Assembly: GCF_900113635.1 (NCBI RefSeq) | Contig: NZ_FOQA01000005.1 | Span: 1 to 64,000 of the forward strand | From: Tindallia magadiensis | GTDB lineage: Bacteria > Bacillota > Clostridia > Peptostreptococcales > Tindalliaceae | DNA: 64,000 bases | Direction of reading: 5' to 3' | Part shown: one piece after another, positions 37,279-47,105 of the stretch | How the letters are laid out: the number at the start of each line of letters is the position of its first letter | Numbering within the stretch: the first letter of the stretch is position 1 | Made by a program: the position numbers and the translations under genes | Notes under the pieces: generated by a model | The model's input: only the letters and a program-made list of their open reading frames with translations | Told to the model about the DNA's origin: nothing | Databases searched by the model: none

Positions 37279-38501
37279 GAAGCATTCACCTCCTGATTTT
37301 TGCGAAAGATTCCGTTAGCTAAAACAATCATTCCCATACCAGCAAGAAAAAAACCGGCTGTAATCTGCAACACCTGAGTAACCATCCCTAATTGCATATG
37401 GAAACTCGCTGTCAACATCCAATAATGTGGCGTTATCCAGGAAAGCGGTTTAATAAAATCCGGCAAATAATGTAGAGGAATGAGTCCTCCACCGACCAAG
37501 GCACTGATTAGAAGTAATCCCGTTAAACTGGTCTGGTAGGTTTCCTCCTGTTGAATAAGTACTCCCAACAATAAACTGGCACTGCTAAGCAAGAAAAGAA
37601 ACCCAGCAAACAATAGAACATACCAAAGAAGCATCGATGATTCTGCTTCTAACAAAAACCACAAAAGACTTGATAGTAGAAAACTTTGCAGGATGGCGAT
37701 AAAAAACACCCGCAAAAACTGAACTCCTAAATAGTGATGGGTAGAAATTCCGCTCATTAATATCCGTTGTGTAATGCCTGCAGATCTTTCCCGCAGCCAT
37801 TCCCGACTTTCTGAAATAGCCAGAAAAAGTAAAAAGAGTACCAACATGGCTGTCCCATAATATTGAATAGGGCTAAAACCCCTCATATCTTCCAGCACGA
37901 GGGGTTCTAGCAATTGGTTTCGTATCCGGTACGCCCGGAAAGTGATTTCCTGCATCACCGGCATTATTTTTTCTTCTCGCTGTTCGCGGGTTAATCCGAT
38001 TTTTTCGTAATAATTCCAGACCGCGTAAACCGCCGACTGCCCACCGGATACACTTTTCATTGAGTGCTCCATAATGGTTTTTACTAACTGACCTTCAAAA
38101 GGCTGCGATGGATCCAAGACCAAATGTAATTCTTTATTGCCTCCAGCTTCTAAGGTTTGAATCATTCCTTCTGGAACCAATACCAACGCCGCTGCCTGCT
38201 GTTCTTCCATCAGCGCATAACCTTCTTCTTCCGTCTCTGCTAAGGTTATCGTTACTAACCTTGCCAATGCTTCATCTTCCAGAAGTTGTTGTTCTGTGAT
38301 CTGCATAATCGTATGCTCATCTTTATTCACCAGAACAACTTCAAAAGGATCCAACCATACACCTTCTTCAAAAAAACCAGCAAAACCAGCCCCCAGCAAA
38401 AACATCATCACAATGGGAAGGATCACAGCAGCAAACCACCATCTTGGTTGTTTCATTTTTTGTTTTAGGTGGAACAAGGAAAGGTCAATTACGTTACTCA
38501 T
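37275..38501 (-). CDS. ABC-2 exporter permease, first subunit
   Basis: The 408-aa protein has the same arrangement as the next gene: an N-terminal segment (about residues 21-40), a soluble loop of about 170 residues and a cluster of C-terminal segments. It follows the lipoprotein gene by 15 bp. Substrate unknown; such exporters commonly move drugs, lipids or peptides. Confidence 0.8.
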   Translation of the reverse strand: MSNVIDLSLFHLKQKMKQPRWWFAAVILPIVMMFLLGAGFAGFFEEGVWLDPFEVVLVNKDEHTIMQITEQQLLEDEALARLVTITLAETEEEGYALMEEQQAAALVLVPEGMIQTLEAGGNKELHLVLDPSQPFEGQLVKTIMEHSMKSVSGGQSAVYAVWNYYEKIGLTREQREEKIMPVMQEITFRAYRIRNQLLEPLVLEDMRGFSPIQYYGTAMLVLFLLFLAISESREWLRERSAGITQRILMSGISTHHYLGVQFLRVFFIAILQSFLLSSLLWFLLEAESSMLLWYVLLFAGFLFLLSSASLLLGVLIQQEETYQTSLTGLLLISALVGGGLIPLHYLPDFIKPLSWITPHYWMLTASFHMQLGMVTQVLQITAGFFLAGMGMIVLANGIFRKNQEVNAS

Positions 38502-38516
38502 CGCAAGCGCTCCCGA

Positions 38517-39632
38517 TTAAAATGCAAACATCATTTGAAAAAATAATTGCATTAAGTCAATTGAATTTTCTTCTGTCAGTTCAGGTATTTCAATATCTAA
38601 CGGCTCATTAATGCTAATGGCATCTACTTTAAATTGAATATTCATGCTTAGGTTCACATCTTCTTCCGGCTCCATCACGATCATGCTGTCTACTTCTGTT
38701 CGCAAAATTTGATAGTCGCTGTCTAAATAGAAGCTTAATGTTGTTTCGGAAGCTTCATGATCCATCAATGGCATTGCTTCTTCCATAAACATATCGATAT
38801 CTTCCCGCATTTCCTGAGTAACAAAGTCCATCTCTTCCTCAAACTCTTCACGGCTCATGGCTTCAAGCTCACCAAACATTCCATACATAAAGTCTCTCAT
38901 TTCTTCTGTTTCATAAAGATCTACCATTGCATTGGCTAAAGCAATGATTTCTTTTTCACCAATATTAATGGCAATATGGGTCAATGAAACCTCTTCCCCA
39001 TCAATACTTATTGCTTGTTGCCCAAGGTTTTCCATGCTGTCATCATCAAAAGCGCCTAATAACAGATCAAGTGCTACACGTGTCACTTCTTCCATTTCTT
39101 CATGATCTGGGAAAAAGGACATGGCTTCAGCTAACTCATCTTCCATTTCGCTAAAGCCTTCTCCTGCTAAGAAATTCATGTCATCCATCAATTCATCCAG
39201 TCGAAGAAAAACGTATCCATCTCTTAACATCGGCTCCTGTAAAGCCATTCCCAACATTGGTATCTGAGCAATAATAATTTCTTCTGTCATGATTAATTCA
39301 AAATCAACATTCATTCCGGCTGCATAAGCTCTTGCCTTCATAGCCATTTGAGCTGCATCCAGATCACTTTGTATTCTCATGTTAAGCCTTACATCTTCCA
39401 TTGCTCCCAACATCATTGCCGCATCCGGATCGATGCTGGTTGCATCATCAACGGAAAAAGAAAGGTTAAGATCAAGTTCTGTTTCACTAGATACCACGTC
39501 TAACTCTTTTTCAAAGGCTTTCTCTAAGGCTTCTCTCGGTGTTTCATCCGCTGGTGAACTGCAACCTACGGTTACCGCAAGCATCATCATGCAAAGGATC
39601 ATACTAATCATTTTTATATTCTTTATTTTCAT
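38517..39632 (-). CDS. Acidic lipoprotein encoded inside an ABC-2 exporter operon
   Basis: The 371-aa protein has a lipoprotein signal peptide ending VTVGC and a very acidic, Met-rich mature part without named motifs. Its repeated beta/alpha pattern (LSFSVDDATSIDP, LSFYLDSDYQILRTEVDSM) recalls DUF6612 or LppX/LolA-type lipid carriers, but I cannot confirm this. The ATG at 39632 is preferred to the longer frame because AGGAG precedes it. Lying between the ATPase and permease genes, it probably hands substrate to or from the exporter. Confidence 0.65.
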   Translation of the reverse strand: MKIKNIKMISMILCMMMLAVTVGCSSPADETPREALEKAFEKELDVVSSETELDLNLSFSVDDATSIDPDAAMMLGAMEDVRLNMRIQSDLDAAQMAMKARAYAAGMNVDFELIMTEEIIIAQIPMLGMALQEPMLRDGYVFLRLDELMDDMNFLAGEGFSEMEDELAEAMSFFPDHEEMEEVTRVALDLLLGAFDDDSMENLGQQAISIDGEEVSLTHIAINIGEKEIIALANAMVDLYETEEMRDFMYGMFGELEAMSREEFEEEMDFVTQEMREDIDMFMEEAMPLMDHEASETTLSFYLDSDYQILRTEVDSMIVMEPEEDVNLSMNIQFKVDAISINEPLDIEIPELTEENSIDLMQLFFQMMFAF

Positions 39633-39649
39633 TATTCTTCGCTCCTGTT

Positions 39650-40363
39650 CTATATACAATCTGCAAACATGGTTTTTATTTGTTCTTTTCCATTAATGGA
39701 AACATCATCTAAATTAACTTCTTGATGCTTACGACCATTTTTTAACCAAATAACCCTTCCTCCTAAAGCTAATACTTCTTCAAAGGAATGAGCCACACAT
39801 AAAATAGCCACACCCTCTTTTGACAGCCCTCGTAAAGATTCGATGATTTGCATAGCTGTTGGTGCATCTATTCCAGCTGTCGGTTCATCCAAGATCAGAA
39901 GCTTTGGTTGATGTAATAAAGCTGCCGCCAAATGAGCTTTTCGCTTCATCCCACCAGAACAATGCTTTATTTTGACATTTCCCTGACCTTCCAGCTTCAA
40001 CCACTTGAGGAGTTTTTGTATTTGTTCCTCCAGCGCTTCTTTCTGAAGATGGTATAATTTCCCGAAAAGATGAAGGTTCTCTTCAATACTAAAATGATCA
40101 TAAAGCGCAACCTCTTGGGCTACATAACCTATTTGGCTCCTTATTTGCGGAATAGGTATTGTTTCATCATCAAAGTAGAGGCATTGTCCTTTCGCCGGTT
40201 TTTTTAATGTCGCAATGAGCTCCAGAAGCGTTGTCTTCCCTGCGCCATTCAAGCCCATCAGACTAACCACTTCCCCACAATCAACACCAAAACTGATTTG
40301 ATCAATAATCGCGTGTTTTCCATCATAGGAATAACTCACTTCTTTCAGTTCCAGCGCTTTCAA
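39650..40363 (-). CDS. ABC exporter ATP-binding protein
   Basis: The 237-aa ATPase has Walker A GLNGAGKTT, the signature CSGGM, Walker B LLILDEPTAGID and an H-loop in CVAHSFEE. The start is TTG at 40363, placed correctly after AAAGGAGGTG. It leads a four-gene unit with the lipoprotein and the two ABC-2 permeases. Confidence 0.9.
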   Translation of the reverse strand: MKALELKEVSYSYDGKHAIIDQISFGVDCGEVVSLMGLNGAGKTTLLELIATLKKPAKGQCLYFDDETIPIPQIRSQIGYVAQEVALYDHFSIEENLHLFGKLYHLQKEALEEQIQKLLKWLKLEGQGNVKIKHCSGGMKRKAHLAAALLHQPKLLILDEPTAGIDAPTAMQIIESLRGLSKEGVAILCVAHSFEEVLALGGRVIWLKNGRKHQEVNLDDVSINGKEQIKTMFADCI

Positions 40364-40499
40364 TTTTTCACCTCCTTTCCTTTATTCAAGAACTTTTCCA
40401 GGGCTTGTCAGACAAAATGTTCTTTTTTGTCGAATTTAAAAACGACAGCTCATTATATCATTTTATTCTTTCCGGGTAACTAGTTCTTTTAGTTTATTT

Positions 40500-41930
40500 T
40501 CAGCCTCTCTGTTCCCTATTCGAAAACCAGGCTTGCTTAAGGCTTTCAATCCCTCTTTCAATTTCTCCTTCCGATAAAGACGCAAATCCAATCAATATTT
40601 TGGGCGAAGAAGCCGCGCCGCTTTTCTTTTCCTCTATATCATATTGACTCATTCCATACACTTTTACCCGAAACTCTGCCGCTTTTTCCATCAACTCTTT
40701 TTCTGTCATTCCGTTGTGAACAGCCAAAACAAGATGCAGCCCCGCATCAGCACCCAGCAAGGTAATTTTATCACCTAAGCTTTCCAGCCCTTTCATTAAT
40801 ACACTACGTTTTTTTTTGTATTTTGTTCTCATTCGGTTTAAATGTTTTTCAAAATACCCTAATTCCATAAATTGTTCCATTATCTTTTGATCCAATAGCG
40901 GTACCGGACAAACCAGATAAGCTAATTTTTCATGATATTCCTTCAACAAATGTTCTGGTAAAATCATATAACTAATCCGCAAAGCCGGTGACATGGATTT
41001 TGAAAAAGAGCCCATATAGATTACCTTTTCATTCATGTCTAAACCTTGTAACGCCGGTATGGTCATTCCCTTATACTTAAACTCGCTATCGTAATCATCT
41101 TCGATAATATACCGACCTTCTTGCTGAGCAGCCCAGCTCAATAAAGCGGACCGTCTTTTAATTGGCATAATCACACCAGTAGGAAATTGGTGAGATGGAG
41201 TAATGCATAGAACATCCACTCCGGAACCTTCTAGCTCCTTCGTATCGATGCCTTCTCTATCCACTTGTAAGGGACAGAATTGTATCCTATGATTTTGAAA
41301 CAGATTTGGCAGTCTTTCAGGGCCTGGATTTTCCATACCATACATACTTTTCTCCGGTAAAATTTGAAATAGTATCTGGAATAAAAACTCTGTTCCTGAA
41401 CTAACCACGATTTGCTCTGCCGTTGCATTAATGCCTCGAGAAAAACGAAGATACGTAGCAATTGCCTTTCTCAGCCCCAGGTATCCCTTGGCTTCCACCC
41501 GGTTCAAAAAAGCTTCCCCATTTTCTTCTATGGCCAGCTTGCTGAGTTTCTTAAAGATCGTAAAAGGATTCACTTCCCGATCTACTCCATAGTAGGAAAA
41601 GTCGATCATTGGTGGCTGAATTTGTTTTTTCCCCTCAGGCATTGCCGAAGATTCCATTTTCCAATGAACCAAATGCTCAATTTTTTCGACATAGAAACCG
41701 CTTTTTTCGATTGCATATATATACCCTTCTTCTAAAAGCTGTCCGTAAGCTGTCTGGATCGTGTTTTGACTAATCCCCAATTGAGCAGCAAATTTTCGCT
41801 TTGAAGGCAGTTTTGAATCCGCCTTCATTTTCCCTTCCAAAATATGCTGCCTCAGATATTCATACAATTGTTGATACAATGGTTTTTCCAACGAAGCATC
41901 CAGCTTCAGCGAAGCCCAGTTTCCCTGCAT
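40500..41930 (-). CDS. pdxR: PdxR-type MocR regulator (GntR plus aminotransferase fold)
   Basis: The 476-aa protein has an N-terminal GntR winged helix (LYQQLYEYLRQHILEG, SKRKFAAQLGISQNTIQTAY) and a C-terminal fold-type I aminotransferase-like domain. The PLP-binding lysine is in MGSFSKSMSPALRI. Divergent placement next to pdxS indicates PdxR, which senses PLP and controls PLP synthesis. The ATG at 41930 follows AAGGGG at good spacing. Confidence 0.8.
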   Translation of the reverse strand: MQGNWASLKLDASLEKPLYQQLYEYLRQHILEGKMKADSKLPSKRKFAAQLGISQNTIQTAYGQLLEEGYIYAIEKSGFYVEKIEHLVHWKMESSAMPEGKKQIQPPMIDFSYYGVDREVNPFTIFKKLSKLAIEENGEAFLNRVEAKGYLGLRKAIATYLRFSRGINATAEQIVVSSGTEFLFQILFQILPEKSMYGMENPGPERLPNLFQNHRIQFCPLQVDREGIDTKELEGSGVDVLCITPSHQFPTGVIMPIKRRSALLSWAAQQEGRYIIEDDYDSEFKYKGMTIPALQGLDMNEKVIYMGSFSKSMSPALRISYMILPEHLLKEYHEKLAYLVCPVPLLDQKIMEQFMELGYFEKHLNRMRTKYKKKRSVLMKGLESLGDKITLLGADAGLHLVLAVHNGMTEKELMEKAAEFRVKVYGMSQYDIEEKKSGAASSPKILIGFASLSEGEIERGIESLKQAWFSNREQRG

Positions 41931-41980
41931 TCTCAAAACCCCTTCGTCACCTACTCACTAGTTCGTTTCCTTTAGCCTAT

Positions 41981-42009
41981 AGCCTAATTCAAATGAAGGC
42001 TTTTGTCAA
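41981..42009 (-). promoter_or_regulatory. Predicted promoter of the pdxR gene
   Basis: -35 TTGACA (42009-42004), 17-bp spacer, -10 TAGGCT (41986-41981). It lies in the divergent space shared with pdxS, where a 7-bp hairpin-forming inverted repeat (42057-42082) could be an operator. Confidence 0.55.
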
Positions 42010-42133
42010 AGCAAGTCTAAAAAAAAAGCCCTTTCTGGTACCATCAAAACATTTTTTTCTGATACTTACTAAAGCATCAGAAATGCATTAAACTTGAAAT
42101 CGCAAAGACAATTACTGAAGGGAGTTCGATACA

Positions 42134-43000
42134 ATGAGAAATTCAAAAGAATTTAATAAACAACTAGCGGAAACCTTAAAAGGTGGCGTCATTATGGATG
42201 TTACCAACCGGGAACAGGCAAGAATTGCTGAAAAAGCAGGTGCTTGCGCTGTCATGGCCTTAGAACGGATTCCTGCTGACATTCGAGTAACCGGTGGCGT
42301 TTCCCGAATGAGCGATCCAGCAATGATTCAGGAAATCCAAGCCGTCGTTTCACTTCCCGTTATGGCGAAAGTTCGTATTGGTCATTTTGTTGAAGCCCAA
42401 ATATTAGAATCGATTCATATTGATATGATCGACGAAAGCGAAGTATTAACGCCTGCCGATCACCAATTTCATATCGATAAAAACAGCTTTGAAGCGCCAT
42501 TTGTGTGTGGTGCCCGCAGTTTAGGAGAAGCCCTCAGACGAATTGCAGAAGGTGCTTCCATGATCCGTACCAAAGGAGAGGCCGGAACCGGCGATGTTTC
42601 TCAAGCGGTACAACATATGCGTAAAATTCAACAGGAGATTAAAATGGTTACTCACTTAAGCCCCGATGAATTGTACGATATGGCCAAAACCATGCAAGTC
42701 TCTTACGACTTATTAAAAACCGTTCATCAAAACGGCAAATTACCCGTTGTTAATTTCGCAGCAGGAGGAGTGGCAACTCCCGCCGACGCCGCTTTAATGA
42801 TGCAATTGGGAGCCGATGGTGTTTTTGTCGGTTCAGGGATCTTTAAATCTGGTGATCCAGAAAAACGAGCAGCCGCTATTGTTAATGCCGTAGCTTCTTA
42901 TAAGGATGCGGCTGTACTGGCAAAACACTCTACGAAACTGGGCGAAGCCATGGTTGGTATTAATGTCACCGAGCTGGACGTAAAAATGGCAAACCGCTAA
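42134..43000 (+). CDS. pdxS: Pyridoxal 5'-phosphate synthase subunit PdxS
   Basis: The 288-aa protein matches PdxS end to end: [60 protein letters not shown]. It makes PLP from ribose 5-phosphate, glyceraldehyde 3-phosphate and ammonia. Ammonia normally comes from the PdxT glutaminase, usually the next gene. Here a terminator follows directly and no pdxT is present in the window. Control by the divergent PdxR is expected. Confidence 0.95.
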   Translation: MRNSKEFNKQLAETLKGGVIMDVTNREQARIAEKAGACAVMALERIPADIRVTGGVSRMSDPAMIQEIQAVVSLPVMAKVRIGHFVEAQILESIHIDMIDESEVLTPADHQFHIDKNSFEAPFVCGARSLGEALRRIAEGASMIRTKGEAGTGDVSQAVQHMRKIQQEIKMVTHLSPDELYDMAKTMQVSYDLLKTVHQNGKLPVVNFAAGGVATPADAALMMQLGADGVFVGSGIFKSGDPEKRAAAIVNAVASYKDAAVLAKHSTKLGEAMVGINVTELDVKMANR

Positions 43001-43014
43001 GATATATTCATCGA

Positions 43015-43055
43015 AAAAAGAGACTTCTCTCCTTCGCCGAGAGAAGTCTCTTTTT
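43015..43055 (+). terminator. Terminator of pdxS
   Basis: A strong hairpin (left arm about 43015-43031, right arm 43039-43055) ending in a T5 run, placed shortly after the pdxS stop. The mirror A-run makes it bidirectional, serving the convergent ABC operon too. Confidence 0.85.
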
Positions 43056-43077
43056 CAGTTGTAAAAAATCAACTCCT

Positions 43078-44364
43078 TTAACTAAGTCGCTTTTTCGTTT
43101 GTAATTGTTTTTTCCATGCATGCATTACTAAGGAGAGTCCGATAACACCATAGGCCACAAACACTCGGAAATACTCACCTAGCTGAGCATCACCAAATAG
43201 ATTCCGACCAGCCAACGGCGATACAATAAAAAGAGTGTGGAACAAGAAAGTTCCCAACAGTGCATGGCTGATTTTTGCATTGGTAACAGATGCACCACCG
43301 ATCAGCAAGGCTGCAACAGAGTAGAGCCCTATCTGCTCATGACTTCCATAAGTACTGAAGGTTCCTAAATTCTGTAAAAAGATAATATGCCCCCAAGAGG
43401 CCAATGTGGTGGAAAGAATCATGGCCAATAAGCGTGTATTATCTGAGTGAATCCCAGAAACCTGTGCAATATGACGATCCTGTCCAACAGTCCGAAAATC
43501 TTGCCCCAGTTTTGTTCGCACAAAATAAGAAGTAAACAGACAAAGCAACGCAATCAACGCTACCGTCAAAACAGGTACTTTGATAAAGTTAATGTAAGAA
43601 ACAGTGCTTCTGATATAAAAGCTCCAGCCGATCAGCAAAGCTCCTACAGCAGCGGACAAGAGGTATTTTTTTGCTCCCGGTGCATGATCCAGCGTTGGAA
43701 TCCCTTTAAGATAGCGATACACACCATGCCCTATTGCCGCTATCCCTGCCATGATGGCTGTAACCGTAAAGGGCAAATACCATACATCGTCAATGGCATA
43801 TCGCAAACCGCCAGCTAAATCAACCGTTGTCCGAAGACCAACACCAGAACTAAGCACCAGCGTTTCATTCTCAAAAGGAATCACCGATCCTAGCAGCAAG
43901 AGAAAGATGAATTGGTAAATTCCATTAGAGAAAAAACCCAGGATCAGGCCGGTAATCATTTCCTGACCTTTAGTCCGGTTAAACAGTTTTCCCGTTAGAT
44001 ATCCTAATAAAATCGCTAATGGGGTTGTTAACAGTACGGTAATAAAGATACCCTTCATTCCTGGAATTTCCCAGTGGGTCACCATAATAACAGCCGCCTG
44101 GGCACACATCGCCCCTAAAACAATTGCAAAATTCAGCCCCATTCCCGCCATAACCGGTAGTAACAGCGCTAATACTAAGAAGCTGTTTCGAACCATACGG
44201 GTAATCACATCGTCCAAAAGAAAGGAAAAGGTGAGACCTGAATAATAAAAACCAATCCAGCAAATAATAACAAAGAGAATGGTTACCATATTCCCTACAA
44301 TAAATTGTTTCACTTTCTGTGCCCCACTTTGTTCTGGTGGTGTCACGATTTTTTGATTTTCCAT
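43078..44364 (-). CDS. ABC importer permease, second subunit (BPD_transp_2 type)
   Basis: The 428-aa protein has about ten membrane segments in the pattern of ribose/branched-chain-type permeases, including GAGMGLNFAIVLGAMCAQ-like and GKLFNRTKGQEMITGLILG segments. An N-terminal soluble tail of about 25 residues precedes them. The gene overlaps the upstream permease gene by one base. Both permeases belong to the importer with a DUF3798 lipoprotein. Confidence 0.8.
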   Translation of the reverse strand: MENQKIVTPPEQSGAQKVKQFIVGNMVTILFVIICWIGFYYSGLTFSFLLDDVITRMVRNSFLVLALLLPVMAGMGLNFAIVLGAMCAQAAVIMVTHWEIPGMKGIFITVLLTTPLAILLGYLTGKLFNRTKGQEMITGLILGFFSNGIYQFIFLLLLGSVIPFENETLVLSSGVGLRTTVDLAGGLRYAIDDVWYLPFTVTAIMAGIAAIGHGVYRYLKGIPTLDHAPGAKKYLLSAAVGALLIGWSFYIRSTVSYINFIKVPVLTVALIALLCLFTSYFVRTKLGQDFRTVGQDRHIAQVSGIHSDNTRLLAMILSTTLASWGHIIFLQNLGTFSTYGSHEQIGLYSVAALLIGGASVTNAKISHALLGTFLFHTLFIVSPLAGRNLFGDAQLGEYFRVFVAYGVIGLSLVMHAWKKQLQTKKRLS

Positions 44365-45401
44365 TATTCGCCACCTCCTATTTGAGTCAGAGCATAGAGA
44401 ATGATGCCGTTACTGACGATAATCCGGGTAATTTCAGCTAAACTGCCCAGTGACATCACTTTGTTTGCTACCGGAAGTGAAACGACTAATAAAGACTGAA
44501 ACAAAAAGGTTCCAATGATAACATTGGAAATATTCGCTTTTTTTATAGAAGCTCCACCGATCAAAACAGCCGCCGTTGCCGCAAAGCCCATAAACATTGG
44601 CGCTTGATAGAGTTGAATAAAACCAAAACTCTGACCATAAACAACAATACCTACAGCCCCTAACATAGTTGATAAAACAGTTCCCACAATACGCATTTTA
44701 TTTTCATGAATGCCAGATGCTAGGGCAAATCTCGGATTATCACCAACCGCTTTCATCGAAATACCGGTCTGACTCCTCAAAAATAGCCACATCAGAAAAC
44801 AGCAGGCACCGAAAAAGAGTAGCAACCCTGTGGGAATGGTAATGCCAAAGATATCAAAAGAAGCCCAGTTGTTTAAGATTCTTTCGTAACGGCCTTGAAG
44901 TGTAATGGTTGTTCTAAGACCTGTACCAATAGGCCAACGCATTTCTTCACTTTTGAAGGGAAGTATCAGCCAGGCAATACTCATCAAAGAAACAATTGAA
45001 AAACCCGCATAAGTAGCAATGGTCATTTCCGAACCTTTTACCCGGTTTAGCAGCAGTCCATAGAGCACTCCTGCCACAATGGATAAAGGAATGGAAATAA
45101 ATACAGCTGCAAAGAATGCCGTAAACCCGACCAAATCCATTTCGATGGCGATCAGTCCACCTAACAACCCACAAACAATACCAATAGGAATTCCAAAGTT
45201 TAACCCAATACCAGCCAAAATACCGGGAACCATTGCCAGCACTAACACACCGTTCATGCCTGTACGAACGAGAGCATCGGATATCAGATCCGTAATGGGA
45301 ATATCCAGCATAATCGCCGAGATACATAGAAAAATCAAAAAGGCTATAATGATGACCCTTGGCAGCCCAAATCTGTCAATAAATTTTTTCACATTACTCA
45401 T
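44364..45401 (-). CDS. ABC importer permease, first subunit (BPD_transp_2 type)
   Basis: The 345-aa protein has about nine membrane segments with BPD_transp_2 features such as GIGLNFGIPIGIVCGLLGG and GLLLNRVKGSEMTIATYAG. It overlaps the ATPase gene by 8 bp. It and the following permease are clearly related to one another and probably form a heterodimer. Confidence 0.8.
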   Translation of the reverse strand: MSNVKKFIDRFGLPRVIIIAFLIFLCISAIMLDIPITDLISDALVRTGMNGVLVLAMVPGILAGIGLNFGIPIGIVCGLLGGLIAIEMDLVGFTAFFAAVFISIPLSIVAGVLYGLLLNRVKGSEMTIATYAGFSIVSLMSIAWLILPFKSEEMRWPIGTGLRTTITLQGRYERILNNWASFDIFGITIPTGLLLFFGACCFLMWLFLRSQTGISMKAVGDNPRFALASGIHENKMRIVGTVLSTMLGAVGIVVYGQSFGFIQLYQAPMFMGFAATAAVLIGGASIKKANISNVIIGTFLFQSLLVVSLPVANKVMSLGSLAEITRIIVSNGIILYALTQIGGGE

Positions 45402-47004
45402 GAACTTCCACCTCCCCGCCTTTCACCTTTTGGTATTCTCCTGCCATCATCAGTCCAAAATCAACATCATCAGCATTCGGCAGAAGAGTTCCTTCCAGTT
45501 TTCCTTCATTCACGATGGCAATTCGGTGAGAAATAAGGCGAAGTTCCGCTAATTCACTGGAAGTCATAATAATGGTCATTCCATGTTCCTGATTAAGTTT
45601 TTTCAATGTGTCTAATACTAATTTCTTTGCACCTACATCAATTCCACGCGTAGGCTCTGAAACAAAGAGAACCTTTGGATTAAGGGTAAGGGCTCTGGCA
45701 ATGCATACCTTTTGCTGATTACCTCCACTCAGCCGCTTTACCGGCTGTTCCGGTCCTGTACAACGAATATCCAGCTCTTCAATCATTTTTAAGGCATGTT
45801 CACGAATAGCTTTACTGTTTTTTTGTGAAAAAGGCCCAAACTGATTCAAAAACTGTTGTTGAATTTTCATGGCTGTCACAACAATGTTCATTTCAATAGA
45901 CGTATCCAACAACAAGCCAATGCCTCTCCGATCTTCCGATACAAAGGCAAGGCCCCGCTCTAAAGATTCCCAGGGATCAGTGAGCTTTATTGGTTTCCCA
46001 TCCAGCATTATTTCTCCTTCTGTCTGGTAAAGTCCCATTATTCCATTGGCCAGACCAATTTTCCCCTGCCCGGCAAGACCACCTATTCCAAGAATTTCTC
46101 CTTCATAAATATCCAGGTCTACTCCCTTTATTTCTTCTCCCGGCATATCGACATAGAGATTTCGAAGTGACATTTTAACCTTTTTCTTTCCCTGACTTTC
46201 CACTAGGTTCTGATCCATTTTGATTTCACGGCCTACCATTAAATTAGCCATTTCCATCACATCGCTATCTTTTGTATCCTTCGTAACTACATGTTTCCCA
46301 TCTCTCAATACTGTGATGCGATCTGAAATCTGTTTTACCTCGTCCAGGCGGTGAGTAATAAATAAAATAGCAATTCCTTCCGAAGCGATGAGCTGCATGG
46401 ACTCTAATAATCGCTGCGCTTCATTTTCTGTCAATACAGCTGTAGGCTCATCAAAAACCAGGACTTTAAGATTTTTTTTGTCAATCTCTCTAGCAATCTC
46501 TACAAACTGCATGTAGCCTACCGGCAACCCTGCAATTCGAACCCACTCTTCAACGTTAAGGCCCAGTTTATCAAGAGCTATACGAGCATCCTTATTCATC
46601 GCATCAAAGTTTAATACTTCCAGGCGCTTACTCATAAAACGACTCACGATGCTCGGATTAGTTATTTCTCGGTTCAGCTTGATATTCTCTGTAATAGAAT
46701 ATCCCGGAATCAACATAAATTCCTGATGAACCATTCCTATGCCTTTATGCATAGCTTCTACAGGCGATTTTATATTTACTTCTTCCCCCTCTACCAACAC
46801 TTGCCCTTCAAAACCACCAGTGCTATGAATGACTGACATTCCAAACAAAATATTCATTAAGGTAGATTTCCCTGCTCCATTTTCACCCAGTACGGCATGG
46901 ATTTCGCCAGGTTTTAGCTCAATGTTAATATTTTCCAAAACCCGTGTGCCATAGTACTCTTTTCCAATGCCTTTCATTTCAAGAACATATTCCGAATTTC
47001 TCAA
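45394..47004 (-). CDS. ABC importer ATPase with two nucleotide-binding domains
   Basis: The 536-aa protein carries two ABC domains. The first has Walker A GENGAGKSTL and Walker B VLVFDEPTA but a non-canonical signature (GLPVGYMQ). The second has a degenerate Walker A (GLAGQGKIG), a canonical signature RLSGGNQQK and Walker B VLFVSEPTRGID. This asymmetry is usual in sugar/nucleoside-type importers such as RbsA/MglA. TTG at 47004 is chosen as start because GGGGAGG precedes it at proper spacing; the ATG at 47088 lacks a ribosome site. Confidence 0.85.
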   Translation of the reverse strand: MRNSEYVLEMKGIGKEYYGTRVLENINIELKPGEIHAVLGENGAGKSTLMNILFGMSVIHSTGGFEGQVLVEGEEVNIKSPVEAMHKGIGMVHQEFMLIPGYSITENIKLNREITNPSIVSRFMSKRLEVLNFDAMNKDARIALDKLGLNVEEWVRIAGLPVGYMQFVEIAREIDKKNLKVLVFDEPTAVLTENEAQRLLESMQLIASEGIAILFITHRLDEVKQISDRITVLRDGKHVVTKDTKDSDVMEMANLMVGREIKMDQNLVESQGKKKVKMSLRNLYVDMPGEEIKGVDLDIYEGEILGIGGLAGQGKIGLANGIMGLYQTEGEIMLDGKPIKLTDPWESLERGLAFVSEDRRGIGLLLDTSIEMNIVVTAMKIQQQFLNQFGPFSQKNSKAIREHALKMIEELDIRCTGPEQPVKRLSGGNQQKVCIARALTLNPKVLFVSEPTRGIDVGAKKLVLDTLKKLNQEHGMTIIMTSSELAELRLISHRIAIVNEGKLEGTLLPNADDVDFGLMMAGEYQKVKGGEVEVHE

Positions 47005-47105
47005 AGAGCGTACCTCCCCATTAAACGAGTTTTGATCATATAAAAGTGTGCAAGGTAAACAACCTTGCACACAGTTTTTGTATACCATTTTCTCTATTTT
47101 TTCAT

